Below, piece by piece: positions 38,260 through 45,459 of a DNA stretch of 48,535 nucleotides (the first letter of the stretch is position 1; the number at the start of each line of letters is the position of its first letter). Source of the DNA: a virus. The notes beneath the pieces were generated by a model that worked only from the letters and a program-made list of their open reading frames with translations, had not been told where the DNA came from and ran no database searches. The stretch covers positions 1-48,535 of the IMG/VR virus record IMGVR_UViG_3300021389_002246, one strand, 5' to 3'. The position numbers and the translations under genes were made by a program.

Positions 38260-38301
38260 ATGAATCTGCTATATTACAATGTGAGAAGATTCTCACAATA
38301 G
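38260..38301 (+). CDS. Probable leader peptide before lysis genes
   Basis: A 13-codon frame (MNLLYYNVRRFSQ) has a full AGGAG site 6 nt before its ATG. Its start is inside a hairpin, AGATTC-CTAT-GAATCT (38252-38267), and its end inside a second palindrome (38280-38297). That layout fits translation-controlled regulation of the genes that follow. Confidence 0.45.
   Translation: MNLLYYNVRRFSQ
38280..38297 (+). promoter_or_regulatory. Palindrome in lysis-gene leader
   Basis: TGTGAGAA-GA-TTCTCACA, a perfect 8+8 inverted repeat. As RNA the 2-nt centre would open to a small loop; as DNA it could be an operator. No T run follows, so it is not a simple terminator. Confidence 0.6.
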
Positions 38302-38328
38302 ACTATATAATATAAAAAGGAGATCAAT

Positions 38329-38496
38329 ATGATTGAATGGATTAAAGATAGACTAAGCGAACGTACATCTTGGGATGGCGGCGCTCTAATTGCCGTAGGA
38401 GTTATTACACTTTTCTTTAGTGCAATTATTCCAGTTAACTTATTAGCCTGGGCAGCCATTGTATATGGTGCTTGGACATTGCTTAAAAGCGAATAA
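38329..38496 (+). CDS. Small membrane protein, holin candidate
   Basis: 55 residues: an amphipathic head (MIEWIKDRLSERTSWDGG) then two short hydrophobic segments (ALIAVGVITLFFSAII and NLLAWAAIVYGAWTLL). AAAGGAG precedes the start. Size, topology and position 5 nt before the endolysin gene suggest a holin or pinholin that releases or activates the lysin, though there is no sequence signature. Confidence 0.55.
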   Translation: MIEWIKDRLSERTSWDGGALIAVGVITLFFSAIIPVNLLAWAAIVYGAWTLLKSE

Positions 38497-38501
38497 GTTT
38501 A

Positions 38502-39326
38502 ATGCAATTTGATTTTAAAGTAGAGCAAGTCGCAGAACTACTGCCACGTGTTAATGGCCTTTTATGGCATGACGCAATGCAAAGAGTTTTGCCCAAATGG
38601 AATATCAATACAGTTGATAGAGTTGCAGGGTTTATTGCCCAAACATCTCATGAATCGGCTGGATATACCGTTCTAACAGAGAATCTAAACTACAGTGCTG
38701 AAGCACTGGATAAGATTTTTCCAAAGTATTTTAAACGAGCAGGACGAGATGCAAAAGATTATCATAGGCAACCTGAAAAGATTGCTAACATAATTTATGC
38801 AAATCGTATGGATAATGGTGACACTGATAGTGGGGATGGCTGGCGCTTTAGAGGTGGTGGTATTCTTCAACTAACTGGTAAATACAATTATACACAATTT
38901 GGTAAGGCAGAAGATATGAGTGCAGAAGAAGCCACAGAGTTTGTTCGCAGTCCTATTGGAGCTTTAGCAAGTGCATGCTGGTTTTGGGATACAAATAACA
39001 TTAATAAGTATTGCGATGCTCAGGATATAACTGGTATGACAAAACGTATTAATGGTGGAACTATCGGGCTAGAAGATCGCAAAAAACATTACGCACATGC
39101 TTTAGAAGTTTTAGGTGGACATTATACTCCACGTGAAACGTTTGAAACAGTGCGTCTTGGATCTCGAGGCCCAACTGTAGCAAAATTACAAGAAACACTT
39201 GGACTTACTGCAGATGGTATCTTTGGAAAAGGTACAGAAGCAAAACTTAAAGGCTGGCAATCTCTTAGAGGATTAACACCGGATGGTATTGCAGGACCCA
39301 ACACACTAGGAATCTTATTTAAATAA
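38502..39326 (+). CDS. Endolysin, GH19 domain plus peptidoglycan-binding domain
   Basis: Cleaves peptidoglycan at the end of infection. Residues 1 to about 200 form a glycoside hydrolase family 19 domain: FIAQTSHESAGY with catalytic Glu, NRMDNGDTDSGDGWRFRGGG and ILQLTGKYNY. The C-terminal 65 residues (VRLGSRGPTVAKLQETLG ... TADGIFGKGT ... TPDGIAGPNT) are a PG_binding_1 domain. There is no signal peptide, so release needs a holin, for which the gene upstream is the candidate. Confidence 0.93.
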   Translation: MQFDFKVEQVAELLPRVNGLLWHDAMQRVLPKWNINTVDRVAGFIAQTSHESAGYTVLTENLNYSAEALDKIFPKYFKRAGRDAKDYHRQPEKIANIIYANRMDNGDTDSGDGWRFRGGGILQLTGKYNYTQFGKAEDMSAEEATEFVRSPIGALASACWFWDTNNINKYCDAQDITGMTKRINGGTIGLEDRKKHYAHALEVLGGHYTPRETFETVRLGSRGPTVAKLQETLGLTADGIFGKGTEAKLKGWQSLRGLTPDGIAGPNTLGILFK

Positions 39327-39328
39327 TA

Positions 39329-40567
39329 ATGGATAAAACCACTAAGCCAGTTAATAAACATAGCGATACTTGGTGTCCAATTCCATTTAACGCTATTAGC
39401 TTTCACCCCACAGGTGCATTTACTCGTTGTATGATGAGTGACACTCCAATGGGTGAAAGTTATGATAGCGAACAAATGAAAAAACTACGTCAAGATATGC
39501 TTGACGGCAAGTGGGATAAAACAGGGTGTGAAACCTGTTATAAAAAAGAACAACATGGAAATATTAGTCAAAGACAAAAATGGCTATTGCGTAACCCACA
39601 TGATTTTAAAAGTCAAGAAGGATATAATAATCCACAAGTAACAGGAAATCCAGTAAATCATATGTTTATTAATTACAGTAATATCTGTAATTTTAAATGT
39701 AGAATGTGTAGTCCTTTGTTTAGTAATAGTCTTATACCAGAACATAAACATTTAGCAGCCATTGATAACATTGTTCCTAAATCTAAACTCGATAATAACT
39801 TAATTAAAAATAGAAATTTTATAAATGATACTTTGCGAAATGATCCAAGTAAGTTAGATAGTGTAACAAGTATTTGGATAACAGGCGGTGAACCTTTTAT
39901 AGATAATAATGTTTATGATCTTGTAGGCATATTAGATCAACATGATAAATCATTTGAGACAGATTTAGTTGTTACAACAAATGGATCAAAGTTAGATTTA
40001 GACAGATTACAAAGTTTTGAAACATTAAAAAGTTTTGAACTTGATTTAAGTTTAGATGCACCTAGTACTATGTTTGAATATATGCGTAGTGCAGGAGTAT
40101 TTACTTGGGCAGAAATGGAAAAAGTATTAGCTGATTTAAAGTATTTTGCACAAGTAAATAGTAGTTGGTTTAATTTTTCATTAAATGCTAGTATACAAGC
40201 ATATAATTTTGATACTATACTGCAACTTAATAATTTAGCTATAGAATGCGGTGCTAGTAATAATTCAAGACAATTACTAAGTCCAAGAGTATTTAGAACA
40301 GATGTATTACCGTTAGAAATGAGACAAGAAGAATTAAAAAAATTAAAAAACTATAAAGTTGTAGATCAGATAAGTTCGCAAAGATTACAAAGAACAATTG
40401 ACGATGCTTATTTAAATTTATCAAAACCACAAGCAGATCGTGATGCGGTTAGAAAGTTTGTAAGAAGAACAATAGAAACAGACAAGTATAGAAATATGTA
40501 CCTATATGATTACAATAAGCAATTAGGTGACTGGGTTTATAGCACTTATGACCATTACTTTACTTGA
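39329..40567 (+). CDS. Radical SAM protein with N-terminal twitch domain
   Basis: 412 residues. The N-terminus carries a twitch/SPASM-type cysteine set (WCPIPFNAISFHPTGAFTRC ... GCETCYKKE), the core has CNFKCRMC (CX3CX2C), WITGGEPF and LVVTTNGSKL. The auxiliary-cluster domain precedes the core, the reverse order of the protein at 13141. Proteins of this kind occur in marine phages and in surface-polysaccharide clusters without known substrate. It is the third radical SAM system here. The endolysin gene ends 2 nt before it. Confidence 0.85.
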   Translation: MDKTTKPVNKHSDTWCPIPFNAISFHPTGAFTRCMMSDTPMGESYDSEQMKKLRQDMLDGKWDKTGCETCYKKEQHGNISQRQKWLLRNPHDFKSQEGYNNPQVTGNPVNHMFINYSNICNFKCRMCSPLFSNSLIPEHKHLAAIDNIVPKSKLDNNLIKNRNFINDTLRNDPSKLDSVTSIWITGGEPFIDNNVYDLVGILDQHDKSFETDLVVTTNGSKLDLDRLQSFETLKSFELDLSLDAPSTMFEYMRSAGVFTWAEMEKVLADLKYFAQVNSSWFNFSLNASIQAYNFDTILQLNNLAIECGASNNSRQLLSPRVFRTDVLPLEMRQEELKKLKNYKVVDQISSQRLQRTIDDAYLNLSKPQADRDAVRKFVRRTIETDKYRNMYLYDYNKQLGDWVYSTYDHYFT

Positions 40568-40592
40568 CAAATAGCATAATTTACGCTATAAT
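40564..40592 (+). promoter_or_regulatory. Perfect consensus sigma70 promoter
   Basis: TTGACA (40564-40569), 17 nt, TATAAT (40587-40592). The -35 overlaps the stop codon of the radical SAM gene. Confidence 0.9.
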
Positions 40593-40625
40593 GTAAATGT
40601 AACAAATTTACTATGGAGCGTAAAT

Positions 40626-41063
40626 ATGACAATGCATCTTCTAGGACCAGAAATGTCCACTACTCAATACAGTCGTAAGAAAAGCAAAAAGGCTTTGAGT
40701 CCAGCAAAACTAGAAAAACTAAAAGTACAATGGCGACAACACAATAAAGATTGTCGTAGGCGGCATATACATGCGGCACAATTTGCAAAGTTTGAAGACT
40801 TTGTTGCATATGTAAGTGGTACATACAAAGCACCAAAAACTACAACAAGACGCCAAGCATATGAACCTCCAAAGGTACGTGAAACACAAAACTATCCAAG
40901 TCTTAGTAACAATGTCATTGGTAATGGCACACGCAAAGAACCAATGCAATACACAGGTGAGCGTAAGTTACTAGGCATTGCTACAATGCATAAAAGTAAT
41001 ATGGTACCTATCTTTGAAGATCAAAAAGAACAAGCAGTTGAAATTGCACAAATGAGGCGTTAA
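40626..41063 (+). CDS. Conserved T4-like phage protein
   Basis: 145 residues, basic. The start MTMHLLGPEMSTTQYSRKKS and end LLGIATMHKSNMVPIF ... EIAQMRR match a protein kept in many T4-like marine phages, always without known function. Its basic middle (CRRRHIHAAQF) may touch nucleic acid. ATGGAG precedes the start; the next gene overlaps by one base. Confidence 0.7.
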   Translation: MTMHLLGPEMSTTQYSRKKSKKALSPAKLEKLKVQWRQHNKDCRRRHIHAAQFAKFEDFVAYVSGTYKAPKTTTRRQAYEPPKVRETQNYPSLSNNVIGNGTRKEPMQYTGERKLLGIATMHKSNMVPIFEDQKEQAVEIAQMRR

Positions 41064-41362
41064 TGACAAAAGTCTGGAGTGTTACTATCAAAGGCAAAAA
41101 CGATACAGTTGTAATGACTGATGAACAAGCAATGATAGTTAAAATGAAGTTCTCCCCAAATATTGATATGCATGATTTAACTACACTGCATGGACTAACA
41201 CCAGAATACTTACACAAGATAGAACGAAATAAATCCTTTGAAGGCAAAGATAAAAGTCTACTTTGGATGAAAAACAGTTTAGAGATGGGAGTATATGGTG
41301 GATGGCCAGGTGAATTTGAGAAAGCAGTTTGGGAATATCAAGACCTAATTGACATGAAATAG
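41063..41362 (+). CDS. Hypothetical protein
   Basis: 99 residues: a short beta hairpin (VWSVTIKGKNDTVVMTDEQA) followed by helices (YLHKIERNKSFEGKDKSLLW). It ends directly before the next promoter. No family recognised. Confidence 0.6.
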   Translation: MTKVWSVTIKGKNDTVVMTDEQAMIVKMKFSPNIDMHDLTTLHGLTPEYLHKIERNKSFEGKDKSLLWMKNSLEMGVYGGWPGEFEKAVWEYQDLIDMK

Positions 41363-41363
41363 G

Positions 41364-41392
41364 TTGACAAAAGCAAGAACTCTTGCTATAAT
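41364..41392 (+). promoter_or_regulatory. Perfect sigma70 promoter with a spacer palindrome
   Basis: TTGACA (41364-41369), 17 nt, TATAAT (41387-41392). The spacer holds GCAAGA-AC-TCTTGC, the same geometry as the operator family at 16.5-19.3 kb (core AAGA-NN-TCTT) but with other outer bases. The -35 overlaps the preceding stop region. Confidence 0.9.
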
Positions 41393-41425
41393 ATACACAT
41401 AATGTTAGAAAAAAGAGGATTAAAG

Positions 41426-42007
41426 TTGAAAGATAAAATTATACTTACAGATTGCGATGGTGTACTACTAGATTGGGAAAGTGCATTTCATAAATGGATG
41501 GAATCACATGGACATGTTAAAGTAGCACATGGAATGTACGATATAAGCCAGCAGTACGGATTTGAAAAGTCCGAAGGCAAACAGTTAATTAAAATATTTA
41601 ATGAAAGTGCATGGATGGGTTATTTAAAAGCATTCCGTGATGCACGAAGCGGTGTTGCTAAATTATACGAGCATGGATATAGGTTTCATTGTATTACTAG
41701 TTTAAGTTTAGATAAGAAAGCAATACGTTTAAGGAAGTACAACTTAGAAAATGTATTTGGTAAAGGTACATTTAAAGAAGTATTATGTTTGGATACAGGT
41801 GCTGATAAAGATGAAGCACTAGCTCCATATGTCGGAAGTGATGCATTTTGGATCGAGGACAAACTCGAAAATGCAGAAAGTGGTGCAAAAATAGGATTAA
41901 AAAGTATTCTATTAAAACACGATCATAATAAAAATGAAGTCTTAATGGACGGAATAATAATGGCAGGCAATTGGGCAGATATAGTTGACATTATTGTCAA
42001 CAGTTAA
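41426..42007 (+). CDS. HAD-superfamily phosphatase
   Basis: The nucleophile motif is DCDGVLLDW near the N-terminus, with CITSLSLD (motif II) and FWIEDKLENAESG (motif IV) following. TTG 41426 is preferred because GAGG lies 7 nt upstream; ATG 41402 would fall within a few bases of the expected transcript start and have no ribosome site. Phage HAD enzymes of this size often act on nucleotides or on 5'/3' phosphates, but the substrate is not evident. Its end meets the reverse-strand phoH gene. Confidence 0.8.
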   Translation: MKDKIILTDCDGVLLDWESAFHKWMESHGHVKVAHGMYDISQQYGFEKSEGKQLIKIFNESAWMGYLKAFRDARSGVAKLYEHGYRFHCITSLSLDKKAIRLRKYNLENVFGKGTFKEVLCLDTGADKDEALAPYVGSDAFWIEDKLENAESGAKIGLKSILLKHDHNKNEVLMDGIIMAGNWADIVDIIVNS

Positions 42008-42008
42008 A

Positions 42009-42743
42009 TTATTCTTCGTCTCCGTAAATAGTTAGAACTTCAGTAACAGCGACATGTCGTTCAACATCACCTTTGGTAAAGCTGACAACTCCAATTATAT
42101 CACTACCTCTTTGTTCTAGTAGTTTTACGAAATTTTTAAGACCGTTGTCTTCGAATCCACGGTCGTGTTGTGCTAAGTCTCCTGTTACAATAATTTTAGA
42201 ATTCTCGCCAATGCGTGTTAATAACATCTTCATTTGAGATGGTGTCGCATTTTGCATTTCGTCTGCTATAATCCAAGAATTCTTAAAAGTTCTACCACGC
42301 ATATATGCCAGTGGTGCAATCTCGATAATGTTCTCATTAATCATATGTTCGATTGTGCTTGGTGACCAATATTCTTCCATTACGTCAAATATAGGTCTTG
42401 TCCATGGTGCCATTTTTTCTACTAGTGTTCCTGGTAGAAATCCATGTTGTTCATCAACACTGACAGCAGGTCGTGTAATTACAATTTTACTACATAAGTT
42501 TGAATTGTATGCGTCAATAGCCGCTAACACGCCTAGCAATGTTTTACCTGTACCAGCAGGCCCCATTGCAAACACAATGTTACGTTTTTCATCGTCAAGA
42601 AGTTCCACATAATCTTCTTGTGCAAGATTTCGTGGTACAATTTGTACGTGTCTTTTTCTGTGTGCGTTAAGTTGGACTATCTTATCCTGTGAATGTTCTT
42701 GTTGATATTGTTGTTTTTTGGTTTTTCGAGCTCGTTTAGCCAT
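42009..42743 (-). CDS. phoH: PhoH-like ATPase
   Basis: The 244-residue protein has Walker A MGPAGTGKT, VITRPAVSV, PWTRPIFDVM, Walker B WIIADEMQNATPSQMKMLLTR and VTGDLAQHD, all typical of PhoH, a ring ATPase widespread in marine phages and possibly tied to RNA handling or phosphate stress. It is one of few reverse-strand genes here. The start follows an AGGAG site. The N-terminal 40 residues are basic and probably flexible. Confidence 0.93.
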   Translation of the reverse strand: MAKRARKTKKQQYQQEHSQDKIVQLNAHRKRHVQIVPRNLAQEDYVELLDDEKRNIVFAMGPAGTGKTLLGVLAAIDAYNSNLCSKIVITRPAVSVDEQHGFLPGTLVEKMAPWTRPIFDVMEEYWSPSTIEHMINENIIEIAPLAYMRGRTFKNSWIIADEMQNATPSQMKMLLTRIGENSKIIVTGDLAQHDRGFEDNGLKNFVKLLEQRGSDIIGVVSFTKGDVERHVAVTEVLTIYGDEE

Positions 42744-42861
42744 GTGTTCTCCTATTTGGATGTTGGGCCCTTTACTGCCTGCTCATAAGTATTTAATAGT
42801 TTAACGAATAAGTTAACTTAGTATAAAAAGAATAAAAAGGTAGACACTAAGAACTAACTGT

Positions 42862-42869
42862 CATAAATA
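42862..42869 (+). promoter_or_regulatory. Late promoter motif
   Basis: CATAAATA lies 24 nt before the next virion-associated gene, which has AAAGGAAA as ribosome site. The region between phoH and here (about 115 nt) holds no other clear signal. Confidence 0.6.
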
Positions 42870-42893
42870 AGTATATATTAAAGGAAATTCACA

Positions 42894-43421
42894 ATGGATC
42901 AAAATTATATTTTAAACAACCTAAGAGCAAACACTAGTAGAGATAGTGCATTAGAAACACTAATGGACTTTGAACGTGTAATGGATACTGCCAACATTTA
43001 TGCATATAAAAACTGGATGGAAGGCGAAATTGTCGAAGGTCCACATATTGATAGATACTGGGTAACAGTTACATTAATGTATTATAAAAATCAAATGCCA
43101 GATCCAGAAGGTGCAATGAGATTAACAAGAAATGGTTGTAAGGTATATTATGCGGAAGAAGAATATATTACGGCTGCAAAACTAAAAAGTCCAGACGACA
43201 GTGAGGGACCAGACGGAGCGGACGGTAAAAGACCAGGCCAATCACGTGCTAAAAGAGTTATTAAGCCTATTTGGTTAGTAACAATAGTAATGCCTAGAAA
43301 ATATATGAATGATGTAGAAGCAGCTAGATTGCGTGTTGATGATCAAGATATTAACAGTAACGCAGTTGAACAAGCATACACAGATGAAATATCTGCGGCA
43401 GATGAGGGATTAGACTTATGA
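42894..43421 (+). CDS. Conserved phage protein, probably virion-associated
   Basis: 175 residues with IDRYWVTVTLMYYKNQMPDP then TRNGCKVYYAEEEYI, an acidic Gly-rich loop (DDSEGPDGADGKRPGQ) and VTIVMPRKYM. The pattern recurs in T4-like marine phages next to structural genes. The late promoter before it supports a virion or assembly role. Overlaps the next gene by 4 nt. Confidence 0.6.
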   Translation: MDQNYILNNLRANTSRDSALETLMDFERVMDTANIYAYKNWMEGEIVEGPHIDRYWVTVTLMYYKNQMPDPEGAMRLTRNGCKVYYAEEEYITAAKLKSPDDSEGPDGADGKRPGQSRAKRVIKPIWLVTIVMPRKYMNDVEAARLRVDDQDINSNAVEQAYTDEISAADEGLDL

Positions 43422-43885
43422 GCATACAAAACAATGATTTAATAGATTTAGTACAATCAACATTTAGTGTAGATCAATACAAAAGTAAAATAGGCGATGA
43501 TAAGAATGTTGTAGTATTAGCATTTGAAGTCAAAGATGCCGACCCAGCAAAAGATTTAAGCCAATTTATAGAAACAGGACATGATACAATAGATGTAGAC
43601 GTATCACCAGGTCCAAACAAAGACGGAAATTACAAAGTTTTTGTTGAGTTACAACGAAACAGTAAGTTATTTGATTCAATTGATGCTATCCTAAAAGATA
43701 TTACTCGTATAGACGAATCAGCAAACAACTTTATGTTTAATGCATATAAGAGCGACATGCCTTCAAATTGGAATAGACAAAACTTTGAAAGTAGTGTATA
43801 CTCAAGTAGTTACGATTATGAAATGGCCACTAACCCAAAGGCACAAGAAATATCGGAACGCATTAAATTTTTAAACAAGTATTAA
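43418..43885 (+). CDS. Conserved phage protein, probably virion-associated
   Basis: 155 residues. VVVLAFEVKDADPAKDLSQF and DVDVSPGPNKDGNYKVFVEL form a beta domain and the C-terminal half is helical and Asn/Ser rich. It is coupled to the previous gene by ATGA and expressed with it. No enzymatic motif. Confidence 0.55.
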   Translation: MSIQNNDLIDLVQSTFSVDQYKSKIGDDKNVVVLAFEVKDADPAKDLSQFIETGHDTIDVDVSPGPNKDGNYKVFVELQRNSKLFDSIDAILKDITRIDESANNFMFNAYKSDMPSNWNRQNFESSVYSSSYDYEMATNPKAQEISERIKFLNKY

Positions 43886-43889
43886 TATT

Positions 43890-44363
43890 ATGATCTTAGG
43901 AAAATTAAAATTACTTCTTATCCTGACCGCGGTAATAGGTGCCGTTGGGTTTGGTGCGTGGAAGTATTACACATACACACAAGAACAGATTCGTGTATAT
44001 GCTACAAATGCCGCGAATGCTGAACAGGCCGCTGCTGCATCTGAGGCAGCATTTGAATCAGTACAAAAAGATCTAGCAGAAGTACAAAAACAATATAATG
44101 AAGTAAGCAAAGAATTTGCATCAGCACAATCACGTGTTGATACACTTGAAGAAAAACTAAGCGAACATGACTTAGGTCAACTTGCACAAGCAAGACCTGG
44201 ATTAGTTGAAAAAATAATTGACAAAGCCAGCAACAACGTAGCAAGATGTATAGAGATACTAAGCGGTTCACCATTAACGGAGAAAGAAATCAATGTTACA
44301 CAAAAATCAAAAGCCAATACTGAATGTCCTGGCATTGCTAATCCTAACTATATTCCTAAGTAG
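43890..44363 (+). CDS. Inner-membrane coiled-coil protein, i-spanin candidate
   Basis: 157 residues: an N-terminal anchor (LKLLLILTAVIGAVGFGAW), a long coiled coil (AFESVQKDLAEVQKQYNEVS) and a C-terminal part with HDLGQLAQARPGLVEK. The lipoprotein gene begins inside its 3' end in another frame, the overlapping layout of Rz/Rz1 spanins, which link inner and outer membranes at lysis. Function is inferred from topology and arrangement. Confidence 0.6.
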   Translation: MILGKLKLLLILTAVIGAVGFGAWKYYTYTQEQIRVYATNAANAEQAAAASEAAFESVQKDLAEVQKQYNEVSKEFASAQSRVDTLEEKLSEHDLGQLAQARPGLVEKIIDKASNNVARCIEILSGSPLTEKEINVTQKSKANTECPGIANPNYIPK

Positions 44364-44742
44364 TTGTGCAACTGCACCACAGGTAATTTCATACAAAGCA
44401 GAACCTATTGAAAAACCAGCACTAGTATTACCTGCCGCAGGCACACTAGAATTAAGAGATGCTGATTGGGATATTATTACACCAGAAGCATTAGGAACAA
44501 TATTTGATAAGTTAAAAGAAGATGGCGAACCTGTAGTTATATATGCATTAACAACAGAAGGCTACGAGCAACTTGCATTAAATATGGCAGATGTAATTAA
44601 ATTGTTATCAGAACAAAAAGCAATTATTGAAGCATACAAAGAATATTACGAACAAACAGAAAAAAATATAGATGACCACAACAGTAAAACACTACAAGTT
44701 CCTGTTGAAAAAACAGGAATACTCGACAAATTTCTTAATTAA
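44293..44742 (+). CDS. Lipoprotein, o-spanin candidate
   Basis: 149 residues with a lipoprotein signal: basic head, VLALLILTIFLSSC, with the LSSC lipobox placing lipidated Cys near residue 25. The mature part is acidic and has a helical segment (LLSEQKAIIEAYKEYYEQTE). It overlaps the upstream coiled-coil gene by 71 nt in a different frame. It would sit in the outer membrane and pair with that protein. It is longer than classical Rz1. Confidence 0.6.
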   Translation: MLHKNQKPILNVLALLILTIFLSSCATAPQVISYKAEPIEKPALVLPAAGTLELRDADWDIITPEALGTIFDKLKEDGEPVVIYALTTEGYEQLALNMADVIKLLSEQKAIIEAYKEYYEQTEKNIDDHNSKTLQVPVEKTGILDKFLN

Positions 44743-44769
44743 AAACACTAACGTTTAAGGCTCTTCATA

Positions 44770-45459
44770 ATGTCAATAAATACTACGATGAAGAAAATGA
44801 ACAACCCTTGGTTTATTCTTGGCCTAGAACCAGGTGCTACATTAAAAGAGGTCAAAACAGCATACAAAAAATTAGCTCTAAAAAATCATCCAGACAAGGG
44901 CGGTACTATCGCCGACTGGTTGGCTATAAGTGATGCATACGATAATATAACAGAAAAGAAACATATTCCTATTGTAAAATCACCAGATGTACAAATGGTA
45001 GATTTAGCATTAACAATAGAACAACAAATTAATGGAATAAATGATTATATTCAAATTGATGATTTATATTTAAAAGTAAACATTCCAGCTGGTGTATTAG
45101 TAGGTGATAAATTCAAAGTAACCGATAAAAGAAAGAAATATATAATAAATGTAAAAGAAAAGGCAAATAAAGTCTTTACAAGATCAGGAAATAATATTAT
45201 AATGTATAAGACATTAGATGTTATTGATGTAATGAAACTAAATTCATTTATGATAATAACACCAACAGGTGAGCGTTGTGAAATTGATATTCCAACGGAC
45301 ACAGTAACAGGAAGTATAATAGTGCTAAAGGGACATGGGTTATACAACAGAAAGAGCAAAAGAAAAGGAAATTTAAGGATACATATAAAGGTGGACATAC
45401 CTTACTTAAATAGTACTAACATGGAAGAATTTATAACGAGGTTAAGGACAAATGACTGA
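44770..45459 (+). CDS. DnaJ-like co-chaperone
   Basis: The N-terminal J domain (PWFILGLEPGATLKEVKTAYK ending NHPDKGG) has the HPD motif needed to stimulate DnaK. The Gly/Phe and zinc-finger regions of DnaJ are absent; the rest (LTIEQQINGINDYIQID ... PTGERCEIDIPTDTVTG) matches the beta-sandwich substrate-binding domains, with a final helix. At 229 residues it is a shortened type-II-like J protein. It directly precedes clpA with an 8-nt overlap, so folding and degradation functions are coupled. Confidence 0.88.
   Translation: MSINTTMKKMNNPWFILGLEPGATLKEVKTAYKKLALKNHPDKGGTIADWLAISDAYDNITEKKHIPIVKSPDVQMVDLALTIEQQINGINDYIQIDDLYLKVNIPAGVLVGDKFKVTDKRKKYIINVKEKANKVFTRSGNNIIMYKTLDVIDVMKLNSFMIITPTGERCEIDIPTDTVTGSIIVLKGHGLYNRKSKRKGNLRIHIKVDIPYLNSTNMEEFITRLRTND

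Noticed and set aside
41984-42001. Inverted repeat GTTGACA-TTAT-TGTCAAC as promoter or terminator
   Set aside because: It has a -35-like box but no -10, lies inside the last HAD codons, and no T run follows. It might weakly block transcription between convergent genes, but that cannot be supported.
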